Below are positions 30,197 through 43,075 of a stretch of 64,000 nucleotides of DNA, in pieces. The position numbers and the translations under genes were made by a program. This stretch comes from Marinobacter sediminum (GTDB taxonomy: Bacteria > Pseudomonadota > Gammaproteobacteria > Pseudomonadales > Oleiphilaceae). The notes under the pieces are model-generated. The model saw only the letters and a list, made by a program, of their open reading frames with translations, had not been told where the DNA came from and did no database searches. Within the stretch, counting starts at the first letter, position 1; each line of letters begins with the position of its first letter. The DNA lies in the NCBI RefSeq assembly GCF_023657445.1, contig NZ_JAGTWY010000001.1, positions 1,736,001 to 1,800,000 of the forward strand. Direction: 5' to 3'.

Positions 30197-31006
30197 CTAG
30201 CGCGGTGGCAGGTAATGGGCGGGATTAACCGGGTTGCCGTTTTTTCGAATCTCAAAATGCAACACGGGTCGTTCAGCGCCACTGCTACCGAGCTCTGCAA
30301 TCACCTGACCGGCTTTCACGTCCTCCCCTTCCTGCACCAGAATCTTCCGGTTGTGGGCATAAGCACTCAAATAGTGCTCGTTATGATTCACGATAACCAG
30401 GTTGCCATAGCCTAACAACCCATTGCCGGCGTACACCACATTCCCGCTGGCGGCTGCTCTCACAGCATCCCCGGCTTTTCCGGCAATATCAACACCTTTA
30501 TTGACTTTTCCGGATGTTGAATATCCAGCAATTACGGTGCCAACGTGAGGCCAGCGCCAGTTAACCCGGGCCACCGTCTGGGTCTGGGATACCAGTGGCG
30601 TATCTTTTTTCGGGGTCCGGGTGACAGACGGCCTTGAGGCGGATGTCGGGGTTGGTACTGGCGGATCGACCCTGGTCGAGCGGGTAGGCGCAGAAGCACT
30701 GCCTCCCGACGCACGGGTCTGACGGCTGGATGTGACGGTGCCACGACGATCCAGACGCAGCACCTGTCCGACCTTCAGGGTCCAGGGAGGACCAATACCA
30801 TTGGCGCTGCCAAGTTCGCGATAGTCCCGACCATAACGCCAGGCGATGCTATAGAGGGTTTCCCCGGACTGAACAACGTGACGCCCCCAGTACACTGGCG
30901 GATTGTAAAGGTCGTCCTGATAAAGGGCGGGGGTGTTGCAACCTGTTAACAGCAAGGTGCCCAACAGTACTGCAGCCAGGGAAAACCTGGCGCACAAGGC
31001 TTTCAC
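30197..31006 (-). CDS. nlpD: NlpD family lipoprotein, LytM/M23 amidase activator
   Basis: Outer-membrane lipoprotein that activates the AmiC-type amidase for septal cell-wall splitting. From the GTG at 31006 the 269-residue protein has a lipoprotein signal (VKALCARFSLAAVLLGTLLLTGC, in part; lipid Cys near residue 23) and a LysM domain (HVVQSGETLYSIAWRYG). A Ser/Thr/Pro linker follows, then a LytM domain (GVDIAGKAGDAVRAAASG to LHFEIRKNGNPVNPAHYLPP). The domain has KGVD where active metallopeptidases have HxxxD, and VLHFE with one His lost, so it is a non-catalytic activator. The frame is open 48 codons further upstream to another GTG without a ribosome site; the start is uncertain. The rpoS promoter often lies inside this gene. 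Confidence 0.88.
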   Translation of the reverse strand: MKALCARFSLAAVLLGTLLLTGCNTPALYQDDLYNPPVYWGRHVVQSGETLYSIAWRYGRDYRELGSANGIGPPWTLKVGQVLRLDRRGTVTSSRQTRASGGSASAPTRSTRVDPPVPTPTSASRPSVTRTPKKDTPLVSQTQTVARVNWRWPHVGTVIAGYSTSGKVNKGVDIAGKAGDAVRAAASGNVVYAGNGLLGYGNLVIVNHNEHYLSAYAHNRKILVQEGEDVKAGQVIAELGSSGAERPVLHFEIRKNGNPVNPAHYLPPR

Positions 31007-31165
31007 CGCACGAGGTGAAGCGTGGGCACCGGAGGGGAACCGCGGGAAGGCCGCCAGGGCGGCATTGAATGACCCACGCAAAAATATCACAGGAATAAAA
31101 ACGACCCAGTTATGAATAATCTGTATAAAGCGTAGTGCATGCCGAAGCACTTTCTAAGCTTTTAA

Positions 31166-31266
31166 AAGTAACTTCTTAATATATTGCATAATTTCTTTTG
31201 TATTCCAAGTTACTTCCTCGCGCCCCCTGTTACCTGTAGAAACACTTTTTTTGTGCGCCAGGTAAC
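31166..31266. repeat. Cluster of GTTAC/GTAAC inverted repeats upstream of nlpD
   Basis: AT-rich spacer holding AAGTAACTT (31166-31174) and its inverted copy AAGTTACTT (31207-31215), then GTTACCTG (31229-31236) and its inverted copy CAGGTAAC (31259-31266). Two nested inverted pairs sharing the core GTTAC suggest operator sites for a dimeric regulator of nlpD-rpoS, or RNA stem-loops. The rest of the 31007-31277 gap shows no gene. Confidence 0.4.
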
Positions 31267-31277
31267 ACTTTTACATC

Positions 31278-32279
31278 TTACGATTCGCCAGCGGTGTTCA
31301 TCGCACCTTTCTGATACCGACTGCCGATCCACTCAACCAGCAACACCACGCCAAAACCAACCATCGCCATGACAATGGCAACGATGATCCGGGGATCCTG
31401 ACCGGTTAAATCCGCAAAGGTGTATGGGCTGATACTCATTTCGTTTAACGGCACCTGTTCGCCGGACCTGTTTATCCGCCAGCTCAGGACCTCTTTCCAG
31501 GGCCAAACCTTGTTGAGGGCCCCGATCATGAACCCTGTGAGAACGGCCAGCACCAGATCATGAAAATGGTGAAACGCCCAGGTGATCAATCGTGCGATGG
31601 ACAGCAGACCAACGATGCACCCTGCCATGAAAACCAGTAGGATGCCCACGTCCACGGACTTGATGGCGGTGAGTACAGGGGCATACATGCCAATGATGAC
31701 AAGGATAAAACTGCCCGAAATTCCGGGCAGGATCATGGCGCAGATTGCCAGGGCACCTGCGCCGAAAAAAGTCGCGCTGGTGGGCGCAATCTCTCCGGCA
31801 GGCAGTGTTGTGATCCACCACGCCAATACAATGCCCGCGATCAGTGGAACCGCCAGAGAAACACGGTAATGCTTAACCTGCCGGCCAACGTGCCAGACAG
31901 ATGCCACAATAAGACCGAAGAAAAAACTCCAGATAAGGATAGGGTGTTGCACCAGCGCATAACTGATGGCCGATGCCAGCGTAGCAACACTGGTCAGGAC
32001 CCCTGCCAGAAGGCAAACCAGAAACGTACCATCCGTGGCCTGCCAGAACTCTTTCACCCGCCCCCGGACCAGTTCACGGAAGAAAGCGACAGGAACCTCA
32101 TTGATTGCCTCAAGCAAACGGAAATAGATGCCGGTAATAAAGGCTATGGTGCCACCGGAAACTCCGGGAACAATATCCGCAGCGCCCATGGCCATGCCAC
32201 GGACAAAAACTGCCGCAGGATGATGCGGACGACTGACTTCTGCACGGCCTTCCGGCAAGCGGTTCTCCTCAGTAATCAA
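31278..32279 (-). CDS. DUF368 membrane protein, probable polyprenyl-phosphate transporter (PopT type)
   Basis: A 333-residue membrane protein of family DUF368. Members called PopT were recently shown in other bacteria to recycle undecaprenyl phosphate across the inner membrane for cell-wall synthesis; that role here is inferred from the family. About eight to nine hydrophobic segments are visible. The family's signature GMAMGAADIVPGVSGGTIAFITGIY appears near residues 28-52 and its partial repeat ICAMILPGISGSFILVIIGMY in the second half, as in an inverted-repeat transporter. Start is TTG overlapping the pcm stop (TTGA), with GGAG 7 bases before; a later ATG just before the signature is the alternative. 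Confidence 0.85.
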   Translation of the reverse strand: MITEENRLPEGRAEVSRPHHPAAVFVRGMAMGAADIVPGVSGGTIAFITGIYFRLLEAINEVPVAFFRELVRGRVKEFWQATDGTFLVCLLAGVLTSVATLASAISYALVQHPILIWSFFFGLIVASVWHVGRQVKHYRVSLAVPLIAGIVLAWWITTLPAGEIAPTSATFFGAGALAICAMILPGISGSFILVIIGMYAPVLTAIKSVDVGILLVFMAGCIVGLLSIARLITWAFHHFHDLVLAVLTGFMIGALNKVWPWKEVLSWRINRSGEQVPLNEMSISPYTFADLTGQDPRIIVAIVMAMVGFGVVLLVEWIGSRYQKGAMNTAGES

Positions 32280-32932
32280 CGGATCACTCCGCCCAGCAAG
32301 GGCACAAAATGCACAGGTTCCAACTCTTTGTGATCGAACCGGTCCCCTCTGCGAATGACTTCCACCAGGGTCTGGTTTTCTTCTCCGACCGGAGCAATCA
32401 GAACGCCACCATCCCGCAACTGCGCCAGCAGTTCCCTGGGCACTTCAACAGGCGCCGCAGTGACGATGATTCCATCGAAAGGGCCACGGTCAGGCCAACC
32501 CATTCCGCCATCCGCATGTTTCAGCAAGACATTGCGGGCATTAAGCTGGCGCAGGCGGTCCCTGGCCCGATCCTGCAGGGGCCTGATCCGCTCAACACTG
32601 TATATCTGGTCAAAAAGGCGTGACAGGACCGCTGTCTGATAACCGGACCCGGTGCCAAGCTCAAGCACACGGGAAGGCCCATGAGCTAGCATGAGCTCCG
32701 TCATGCGGGCAACGATATAGGGCTGTGACAAGGTCTGACCGTAACCGATGGGCAACGAGGTATCTTCATAGGCCCGATGGGAAAGCGCCTCGTCGAGAAA
32801 AATGTGTCTGGGAACCTCGCCAACGACCTCCAGTACCCGTTCGGATTCGATTCCGGCTTCCTTGAGGCGCTGAACCAGGCGCATTCTGGTACGCCTGGAG
32901 GTCATACCGATACCCTGGAGCTCTGCGCTCAT
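32276..32932 (-). CDS. pcm: Protein-L-isoaspartate O-methyltransferase
   Basis: Repairs aged proteins by methylating L-isoaspartyl residues with S-adenosylmethionine. The 218-residue protein has the SAM-binding motif VLELGTGSGYQTAVLSRL, the substrate-loop PIGYGQTLSQPYIVARMTE, FDGIIVTAAPVEVPRELL, and the C-terminal FVPLLGGV. It overlaps surE upstream and the DUF368 gene downstream by four bases each, so the block surE-pcm-DUF368 is one translationally coupled unit. surE-pcm-nlpD-rpoS is a classical stationary-phase cluster. Confidence 0.96.
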   Translation of the reverse strand: MSAELQGIGMTSRRTRMRLVQRLKEAGIESERVLEVVGEVPRHIFLDEALSHRAYEDTSLPIGYGQTLSQPYIVARMTELMLAHGPSRVLELGTGSGYQTAVLSRLFDQIYSVERIRPLQDRARDRLRQLNARNVLLKHADGGMGWPDRGPFDGIIVTAAPVEVPRELLAQLRDGGVLIAPVGEENQTLVEVIRRGDRFDHKELEPVHFVPLLGGVIR

Positions 32933-33699
32933 GAAGTCGCCTCGCCGTTATCCGGCAGGGCATCCGCCCATGCACGCAGGGGGACAAGAGCCTCGTGACG
33001 GGTCATGTCGATGTGAACCGGCGTTATCGAAACATAACCTTCGCGCACTGCATGAAAGTCGGTTCCGGGGCCGGCATCGCCGCCCTCACCGGCCGCACCG
33101 ATCCAGTACCGCTCCTTACCCCGGGGGCAGGTCATGGGCACAGCACCCTCTGCCCGCTCCCGGTGACCCAGGCGAGTGACACGAAAACCTGCCAGCTTTT
33201 CCCAGGGAACATCCGGTACGTTCACATTGAGAATGGAACGGGGGCCAAGTACCAGCGGCCGTTCGTTCTCAAGGAGCATTCGAACGACGCGGGCCGCGGT
33301 TTCATAATGGAAATGGCCATCGTTGACGAGAGATACCGCAATAGCGGGAAGGCCAAGATGACGGCCCTCAGTCGCGGCAGCGACCGTTCCGGAATATATG
33401 ATGTCGTCGCCAAGGTTAGCGTGCGTGTTGATTCCGGAGACCACCCGATCGAAAGGCTCTTCGAACAGGCCATTGACGGCAAGATGCACGCAGTCTGTCG
33501 GTGTCCCGTCTATGGAGCGAAATCCGTTAGGATGCCGTTCCACCGTTAAGGGACGATTCAGTGTCAGGGAATTGCTTGCCCCGCTGTGGTCACGATCCGG
33601 GGCGACCACTTCCAGATCGCCCAACCCCTCAAGTCCTTCGTAAAGGGCTATCAACCCCGGCGAATGGACACCGTCATCATTGGACAACAGAATACGCAC
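32929..33699 (-). CDS. surE: 5'/3'-nucleotidase SurE
   Basis: Metal-dependent phosphatase for nucleoside monophosphates and short polyphosphate, linked to stationary-phase survival. The 256-residue protein starts with MRILLSNDDGVHSPGL, whose two Asp bind the metal. It then has VVAPDRDHSGASNSLTL, NGLFEEPFDRVVSGINTHANLG, and YSGTVAAATEG, the SurE signatures. Start is GTG with GGAGAG 7 bases upstream. It lies 17 bases after truD and overlaps pcm by four. Confidence 0.96.
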   Translation of the reverse strand: MRILLSNDDGVHSPGLIALYEGLEGLGDLEVVAPDRDHSGASNSLTLNRPLTVERHPNGFRSIDGTPTDCVHLAVNGLFEEPFDRVVSGINTHANLGDDIIYSGTVAAATEGRHLGLPAIAVSLVNDGHFHYETAARVVRMLLENERPLVLGPRSILNVNVPDVPWEKLAGFRVTRLGHRERAEGAVPMTCPRGKERYWIGAAGEGGDAGPGTDFHAVREGYVSITPVHIDMTRHEALVPLRAWADALPDNGEATS

Positions 33700-33716
33700 A
33701 ATGCTCTCCGCTAACC

Positions 33717-34817
33717 TTATCGATTGTTATGTTGGCCGAGGCTCATGTCCTCAAGCTCAAAAATATCACTCAGAATAGTGGTGGCGTACTGGCCCGGCGC
33801 CAGGAAAAATTCCAATGTCAGGCTGCCATCATTATGCCAGTCCCAAACCAGTTCGCCGGGCCTGACTACCAGTGGTCGCCGTTCCGGCTTCATGCGCGTT
33901 GTCGAAAACAGTTGAAGGAGCTCTGGCGCCCCGTCGACAACACCCGACTCCAGTTCTGCCTGAACGCCGCCCGCACTGGTGCCACCATCACCCCAGAGTG
34001 GGCCTGTTACCAACGATTCGTTGCCTGGAAGACCCGGCTCACCGTCGAGAGGCGTAAACCAGTTTCCCTTTTCCACCCTGAGGGCAAGAACTTCGTTAAA
34101 TAACCAGGAACGTGCCGCCGAAAAGTACAATACGTTTTTAGAGGCATCTCTGCCAGCACGGCCTTTCCCTTTGCGACCGCGACCACCTGAGCGGCGCCCC
34201 TGATTCATGGCATCGGGACCCATTGCTGCAGCCCGGTCAAGGTTTGCACCAGCGATACCAAACCGCTGGGGACCGAAATAATTGGGAGCGCCCTGTGTTT
34301 TCAGTCCGGCCAGAGCGGTCTCAATACCGGTTTTGTCACCCCTAATCTGCCGGAGGGTAATGGCGAAGCGGTTACCCCGATGATCCCCCCGACGGAGTTT
34401 TCGATTGTGTCGACACGCCGACAAAACCGGCCAGCGTTCCGCCACTTTATCAATAAAGGCAACATCTTCTTCCGCCAATCCCGGTCGGTAGAGACTGAAC
34501 CATTGCCTTGTCACCGCATGGCGATCTTTCAGGCCACAAAAGCCAACATCAAAGGATCGGCACCCCGACAATGCCGCCAGCTCGCGAGCCACATATTCGG
34601 TGTTGTCTCCGGACTTCTCCAGCCGAAGACAAAGGTGCTCCCCGTCACCGGAAATTGCGGTCAAGTCCGATTCTCCGGAAAAGCCTTCCAGACCCAGGTC
34701 TTCATCCACCCGGAAGTCTTCCGGTTTGGATTTCAACCGGGCACGGGCAACCCTTCCACCCCGCGATGTAGGCCAGTCCAGTCGCCATCGGCCTGAAGGT
34801 GAAGTCGTGTCACTCAC
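33717..34817 (-). CDS. truD: tRNA pseudouridine(13) synthase
   Basis: Makes pseudouridine at position 13 of tRNA-Glu. The 366-residue protein has the TruD catalytic motif [17 protein letters not shown] with the nucleophilic Asp, [21 protein letters not shown], and a C-terminal insertion domain. A Gly/Lys/Arg-rich stretch (about residues 200-216) breaks the normal core and is probably a loop. The GTG at 34817 overlaps the ispF stop (GTGA) and is preferred to an ATG 8 codons upstream inside ispF. truD between ispF and surE is the normal gammaproteobacterial order. Confidence 0.95.
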   Translation of the reverse strand: MSDTTSPSGRWRLDWPTSRGGRVARARLKSKPEDFRVDEDLGLEGFSGESDLTAISGDGEHLCLRLEKSGDNTEYVARELAALSGCRSFDVGFCGLKDRHAVTRQWFSLYRPGLAEEDVAFIDKVAERWPVLSACRHNRKLRRGDHRGNRFAITLRQIRGDKTGIETALAGLKTQGAPNYFGPQRFGIAGANLDRAAAMGPDAMNQGRRSGGRGRKGKGRAGRDASKNVLYFSAARSWLFNEVLALRVEKGNWFTPLDGEPGLPGNESLVTGPLWGDGGTSAGGVQAELESGVVDGAPELLQLFSTTRMKPERRPLVVRPGELVWDWHNDGSLTLEFFLAPGQYATTILSDIFELEDMSLGQHNNR

Positions 34818-35293
34818 GAGGCAATGGGCTCCATAAGACAAATAGCCTGACAGGCAATGCCCTCACCGCGCCCGGTAAATCCAAGCTTTTCGGTGGTCGT
34901 TGCCTTGATACTGACACGGCTCGCCGGAACTCCCAGGTCTTCGGCAATGTTCAGCCGCATGGATTCGATATGCGGGGCCATTTTCGGCGCCTGGGCAATA
35001 ATGGTGCTGTCGACATTGACCACGCTGTAGCCCTCATCCCGCACCCGAGCCATGACCCTACGCAGCAGGTCGCGGCTGTCGGCACCGGCCCACTCATCAC
35101 TGGTATCCGGAAAAAAATGCCCGATATCGCCAAGGGCCACTGCCCCCAAAAGCGCATCCGCCAGAGCGTGCAGCAATACATCACCATCAGAGTGGGCTTT
35201 CAGACCCCGGGTGTGAGGTATTGAAACACCGCCAAGGATTACAACATCGCCTTCACCGAAGGCGTGGACATCGAAGCCCTGACCAATTCGCAT
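34814..35293 (-). CDS. ispF: 2-C-methyl-D-erythritol 2,4-cyclodiphosphate synthase
   Basis: Fifth enzyme of the MEP isoprenoid pathway, a zinc-containing trimer. The 159-residue protein has [13 protein letters not shown] with metal ligands Asp and His, [21 protein letters not shown] with the third His, [15 protein letters not shown], and the C-terminal [17 protein letters not shown]. Length is typical. It lies 28 bases after ispD on the same strand and overlaps truD by four bases. Confidence 0.97.
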   Translation of the reverse strand: MRIGQGFDVHAFGEGDVVILGGVSIPHTRGLKAHSDGDVLLHALADALLGAVALGDIGHFFPDTSDEWAGADSRDLLRRVMARVRDEGYSVVNVDSTIIAQAPKMAPHIESMRLNIAEDLGVPASRVSIKATTTEKLGFTGRGEGIACQAICLMEPIAS

Positions 35294-35321
35294 AACGTCC
35301 TACTCCGGAAAGCCAGAAAAT

Positions 35322-36023
35322 TCAGAATCGACTGAGAATAAATCCCGCAAGGTCCAGGTCAGCCGGGACGGTGACCTTGATATTATCCGGCCGACCTTCC
35401 ACCAGAACCGGCATATTACCGGAAAACTCCACGGCGGAGGACTCATCGGTCACCGACTGTCCATTATTCAGGGCCTGCTCCAGTGCACCAACGAGCATGG
35501 AATAGCGGAACATCTGGGGTGTCAGCGCCCGCCAAAGCTGGCTTCTGTCAACGGTTTCGATCACCTCATTGGGCACCCCTGCCCGCGCCTTTTTTATGGT
35601 ATCCGCAACAGGCGTAGCCAGGAGCCCGCCAACCGGGTGATCCAAAACCGTTTGCACGAGATTGGCCAGGTCATCGGCATGGATACAGGGGCGAGCGGCA
35701 TCGTGAACCAACACCCAGTCATTATCCTCAACCTGTTCTGCAAGGGCATGTAATGCAGAAAGAACCGAATCAGCCCGTGCGGCGCCGCCGGTGCAGGTTT
35801 GAATACGGCTATCCTTGCTGGCATGGGTATCGGGCCACCAGTGGTCGGCATCATTGAGAGGAACCATGCAACCGGTGAAGGGCGCTGAATCCAGCAGCCG
35901 AGAGAGCGTGAGATCCAGGATAAAGCGGTTGTTGATACGGAGGTACTGCTTCGGGCGTTCCGCCCGCATGCGTTGGCCAAGACCGGCCGCAGGAACGATT
36001 AACCAGAGTTTGGGTTTGGTCAT
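35322..36023 (-). CDS. ispD: 2-C-methyl-D-erythritol 4-phosphate cytidylyltransferase
   Basis: Third enzyme of the MEP pathway: joins CTP to MEP. The 233-residue protein opens with the nucleotide loop PAAGLGQRMRAERPKQYL, has VHDAARPCIHADDL, VADTIKKA, and the C-terminal TDESSAVEFSGNMPVLVEGRPDNIKVT (in part). These are diagnostic. It follows ftsB by about 50 bases, the ftsB-ispD-ispF order being common in gammaproteobacteria. CTP for the reaction comes from pyrG further up the same block. Confidence 0.97.
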   Translation of the reverse strand: MTKPKLWLIVPAAGLGQRMRAERPKQYLRINNRFILDLTLSRLLDSAPFTGCMVPLNDADHWWPDTHASKDSRIQTCTGGAARADSVLSALHALAEQVEDNDWVLVHDAARPCIHADDLANLVQTVLDHPVGGLLATPVADTIKKARAGVPNEVIETVDRSQLWRALTPQMFRYSMLVGALEQALNNGQSVTDESSAVEFSGNMPVLVEGRPDNIKVTVPADLDLAGFILSRF

Positions 36024-36071
36024 AGGGTTTCCGCATAACGTCTGGAGAGTGGCGAACTCCAGACCAGAAGA

Positions 36072-36344
36072 TCAGTTCTCTACAACGAGAAAGAAAGTTT
36101 CATCCTCTCGAATCAATCCAAGATTCATTCTGGCCCTTTCCTCCACCGCGCCCTGCTCATTGCGCAGATTCCGAACCTCCGCATAAAGGCGTTCATTGCG
36201 GGCAGACAGCTCGGCGTTTTCTTCCCGTTGCTCGGCGATAGACTTATCCAGGGCCCAGACTTGTGCAAAGCTGCCCTCCCCGACCCACAGGCGAACCTGT
36301 AGCAGGAGTATCAGCACTACCATGATGGCCCAAAGCAATTTCAT
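36072..36344 (-). CDS. ftsB: Cell division protein FtsB
   Basis: Small bitopic division protein that forms a complex with FtsL and FtsQ at the septum. The 90-residue protein has one N-terminal membrane helix (LLWAIMVVLILLLQVRLWVG) and a coiled coil (VWALDKSIAEQREENAELSARNERLYAEVRNL, in part), with the conserved glycine after it and EERARMNLGLIREDETFF near the end. Length and position next to ispD are typical of FtsB. Confidence 0.95.
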   Translation of the reverse strand: MKLLWAIMVVLILLLQVRLWVGEGSFAQVWALDKSIAEQREENAELSARNERLYAEVRNLRNEQGAVEERARMNLGLIREDETFFLVVEN

Positions 36345-36447
36345 TGCCGCTTCCGTTAAGTGTTCACCGATTAAAAATTCAACGTTGGATGCTGAGTATA
36401 GACCTTAGAGTAGATTAGCAACAACTTCTTCTAACCGCTTGTGTAAA

Positions 36448-36490
36448 AAGGCCATCGTGACTGAATATTCATCCAGAACACGATGGCCTT
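36448..36490 (-). terminator. Intrinsic terminator after eno
   Basis: 12-bp stem AAGGCCATCGTG (36448-36459) with complement CACGATGGCCTT (36479-36490) and a 19-base loop. On the minus strand the stem is followed by TTTTTAC, a good U-tract. It lies 53 bases past the eno stop and separates eno from ftsB. The remaining 36345-36542 spacer shows no gene. Confidence 0.8.
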
Positions 36491-36542
36491 AATATTTTTC
36501 AGCCACGATCTAGCGACCGTGTTTCAAAATACGGGTCCAGAC

Positions 36543-37859
<1,317 letters not shown>

Positions 37860-37899
37860 CTATGTCTAAACGGTTGTCATTTGTTGTCGGGTCTAGAGA

Positions 37900-38009
37900 G
37901 CAGGTAGGGGATGGCTTTCCGAAACTGTGCGGAGCCAGGGATGGCGGAGCCCAAGCGTCACAGGGATGTGCCGCAAGGAGCGTGTTTCGGAAAGCCATCC
38001 CCTACCTGC
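37900..38009 (+). repeat. Palindrome-flanked repeat, copy 2, with paired CsrA-like hairpins
   Basis: Between kdsA and eno. Arms at 37900-37925 and 37984-38009 are a perfect 26-bp inverted repeat. On the plus strand the 58-base core contains GCCAGGGATGGC, a hairpin with loop GGGA, and CACAGGGATGTG, a second hairpin with loop GGGA. The latter fits the in vitro CsrA consensus ACARGGAUGU exactly. The core aligns with that of copy 1 at 18481-18534 (minus strand), but the arms are unrelated, so the core is conserved while the arms only keep the ability to pair. Here the GGA-bearing strand is opposite to both neighbouring genes. Confidence 0.8.
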
Positions 38010-38040
38010 CCGTACTCCCAGATAAAACAAACACCGCCAA

Positions 38041-40559
<2,519 letters not shown>

Positions 40560-40604
40560 TCATCTCAAGATGGGACGCCAGACTACCAGAAAGCCCCTAC
40601 CTAC

Positions 40605-41960
40605 TCAATCACAATCCCTCTCCACAATCAGCCGCCAGCCGGCGGCGGGAGCGCGTCCCGAGTATTGTTCAGAACACCACAAATCGCCAATTGCAATCAA
40701 CTCTTCAGCATCGCCGGAACCCGCAAAAACCAAAGGGAGACGGGCTCTTTCCCATGGTGGAACCGACTTTTCCTGGAGCCATTTTTTCAGGGATTTCGAG
40801 GGCCCCTGGGGTAAAAAACGCAGGCGCTCTCCGCCCTGCCTCGTAGATACCCTTATTGGCGGAAGTGTCTGTTCCGGGTTACCCCCCTGCTCCAGGCATA
40901 GCAACCAACACCCCCACTGGCATCTTTCTCCGGGCACGAGGGTAACTGAGCCTCCAGGCATGTCATCCGGATCCGGCACCAGGTAAAGCCAACCTTGAAA
41001 GCGGCGCAGACTGTACCCCTCGCCCAGTAACTCTGGCTCACGATCTTCACCCGCCTTGAGCAGGTCATGCACAACCTGACGCCAGTCAGAAATCCCGGGA
41101 GGGTGGAAACCGCGCTCCCTGATCCACCAGCGCAGCAAATTCTTCTGTTCCGCCAGCGCCAGTTGCTGCAGGCCATTAACCGACAGGCGGCCCGCGTGAT
41201 CTGAACACTCTTTCCACTGGATTTCAGCCAGGCGCGCACTCAGAAACTCACTGTCAGCACAGGCCCTGGCGCTGTGCCGCACTCTTCGGGCAAGGCCCGG
41301 CCAGCGTGCCCTTAGCCTCGGCAGAATAGCGTGACGCAGATAGTTGCGATCATAACCCTGATCGGCATTACTGGGGTCCTCTACCCACGACAGACCAGCC
41401 TGTCTTGCCCACCAGACAAGGTCATCACGCCCAAGGTCGAGCAATGGGCGGGACAAGTGACCGGCACCCAGCTGACGGTAGCGCGGCATGCCGGCCAAAC
41501 CAGCTACCCCGCTACCCCGGAGCAACCGAAACAGGACGGTTTCTGTCTGATCGTCGGCATGATGGGCCATGAGCAGCAGGTCGCCAGGCTCCAGTATCTG
41601 CTCAAAGACGGTGTAACGGGCCTCACGGGCAGCTTCCTCAATGCCGCCGGGGCCTGAAACCTTTGGTCCGGCAGTGACAGTTACCCTGCGAGTGACAAGG
41701 GGAATGTCCAGCGCATCGCATTGCTCCCGACAGAAGGCCTCGGCTTCACCGGCATTAGGCTGGAGCTGATGATTCACGTGGATAGCGCCTAACGGCACGC
41801 GGGAGCGATGACAGTAAGCAGCAAGATGGAGGAGGAGTACGGAATCAAGACCGCCACTGAGGGCAACCCAGAGGCGGGAATGATCGGGAAGCGACCTGAC
41901 CGGCTCACAGAGTGTGTCCGGCCAGGCAAATCCGGAATCGGGCTTAGCGCCCGGTGTCAT
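40605..41960 (-). CDS. tilS: tRNA(Ile)-lysidine synthase
   Basis: Adds lysine to cytidine 34 of the tRNA-Ile with CAU anticodon, changing its identity from Met to Ile. The 451-residue protein has the N-type PP-loop [16 protein letters not shown] (SGGLDS at 35-40), [40 protein letters not shown], and [19 protein letters not shown]. The N-terminal NTPase domain is followed by TilS substrate-binding and C-terminal domains ([12 protein letters not shown]). Its start overlaps the accA stop by 17 bases. Confidence 0.95.
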   Translation of the reverse strand: MTPGAKPDSGFAWPDTLCEPVRSLPDHSRLWVALSGGLDSVLLLHLAAYCHRSRVPLGAIHVNHQLQPNAGEAEAFCREQCDALDIPLVTRRVTVTAGPKVSGPGGIEEAAREARYTVFEQILEPGDLLLMAHHADDQTETVLFRLLRGSGVAGLAGMPRYRQLGAGHLSRPLLDLGRDDLVWWARQAGLSWVEDPSNADQGYDRNYLRHAILPRLRARWPGLARRVRHSARACADSEFLSARLAEIQWKECSDHAGRLSVNGLQQLALAEQKNLLRWWIRERGFHPPGISDWRQVVHDLLKAGEDREPELLGEGYSLRRFQGWLYLVPDPDDMPGGSVTLVPGERCQWGCWLLCLEQGGNPEQTLPPIRVSTRQGGERLRFLPQGPSKSLKKWLQEKSVPPWERARLPLVFAGSGDAEELIAIGDLWCSEQYSGRAPAAGWRLIVERDCD

Positions 41961-42897
41961 AGCGGGTCAGCCGCTCATAGCGGCGGGATACCAGCTCATC
42001 TTCCGGCAGGCGGCTCAGTTCAGCCACACCCTTGGCCAGGATTTCCTTCAGGGAAACGGACATTTCCTCCGGGTTGCGATGGGCACCGCCAAGAGGCTCA
42101 TTGATCACATTGTCCGCCAGCCCGAGATCTTTCAGTCGGTCTGCGGTAACACCCATGGCCTCGGCGGCCTGGGCCGCGAATTCCGCGCTTTTCCAGAGGA
42201 TTGAAGCACAGCCCTCGGGCGAAATAACCGCATAGGTGGAATACTGAAGCATATTCAGCTGATCGCAGACACCGATCGCCAGCGCGCCACCAGACCCGCC
42301 TTCACCAATCACTGTGGAGATAATCGGGGTTTTTAACCTGGACATCACGGCGAGGTTGAACGCAATGGCCTCACTCTGTCCACGCTCCTCGGCTCCGATC
42401 CCGGGGTAGGCGCCCGGCGTATCGATAAAGGTAAGAATGGGCATTCGGAAACGCTCCGCCATTTCCATCAGGCGCAGCGCCTTGCGATAACCTTCAGGGC
42501 GGGGCATACCGAAATTGCGCTTGACCTTGTCGCGCACTTCCCGGCCCTTTTGGTGGCCAATCACCATCACCGGTTTGTCGTCCAGGCGCGCAGTGCCACC
42601 CACGATTGCCTGATCATCAGCGTAACGACGATCGCCGTGCAGCTCATCAAAGTCCTCGAAGATCGTTTCAATATAATCGAGGGTATAGGGTCTGCGCGGA
42701 TGCCTTGCCAAACGGGCAACATCCCACGGCTTGAGATCCGAGAAAATGCTCTCGGTCAGGCTAACGCTCTTTTTTTTCAGGCGTGTGATTTCATCGGTGA
42801 TGTTGATGTCGGTGTCGTTACCCACCATGCGAAGCTCTTCGATCTTGGCTTCGAGGTCGGCAATGGGCTGTTCAAAATCCAGATAATTAGGGTTCAT
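41944..42897 (-). CDS. accA: Acetyl-CoA carboxylase carboxyltransferase subunit alpha
   Basis: Alpha subunit of the carboxyltransferase that, with AccD, makes malonyl-CoA for fatty-acid synthesis. The 317-residue protein shows [61 protein letters not shown] (in part), [15 protein letters not shown] with the oxyanion-hole glycines, and [16 protein letters not shown]. Length and N-terminus are standard. It lies between dnaE and tilS, the usual order. Confidence 0.98.
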   Translation of the reverse strand: MNPNYLDFEQPIADLEAKIEELRMVGNDTDINITDEITRLKKKSVSLTESIFSDLKPWDVARLARHPRRPYTLDYIETIFEDFDELHGDRRYADDQAIVGGTARLDDKPVMVIGHQKGREVRDKVKRNFGMPRPEGYRKALRLMEMAERFRMPILTFIDTPGAYPGIGAEERGQSEAIAFNLAVMSRLKTPIISTVIGEGGSGGALAIGVCDQLNMLQYSTYAVISPEGCASILWKSAEFAAQAAEAMGVTADRLKDLGLADNVINEPLGGAHRNPEEMSVSLKEILAKGVAELSRLPEDELVSRRYERLTRYDTGR

Positions 42898-42983
42898 GAT
42901 GTTCCATCATTTGATTGCCAGGCGGGGAAACGCTCCGCCAAACCAGAATTTGGGACAAAGATAGCAGCGCCGGTAAAATGGCT

Positions 42984-43011
42984 AAAGCGGACATTGGTAT
43001 GAGTCCGCTTT
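42984..43011 (-). terminator. Stem-loop between dnaE and accA
   Basis: AAAGCGGAC (42984-42992) pairs perfectly with GTCCGCTTT (43003-43011) around a 10-base loop, 65 bases after the dnaE stop. The minus-strand tail after the stem has only a short U-run and then ATTTT, so it may be a weak terminator or attenuator ahead of accA. Confidence 0.45.
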
Positions 43012-43075
43012 CTGACAAAACTGTAATTTTTCAAGATGTCAGACATACCTGCGCCCAGAACCTTGCCGGACTCAC

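Noticed and set aside
31007..31150. N-terminal extension of nlpD by 48 codons
   Set aside because: It would put a second hydrophobic segment before the lipoprotein signal and has no ribosome site; kept only as an alternative.
31229..31266. Hairpin GTTACCTG/CAGGTAAC as terminator of the DUF368 gene
   Set aside because: No U-tract follows on the minus strand; listed instead as an inverted repeat.
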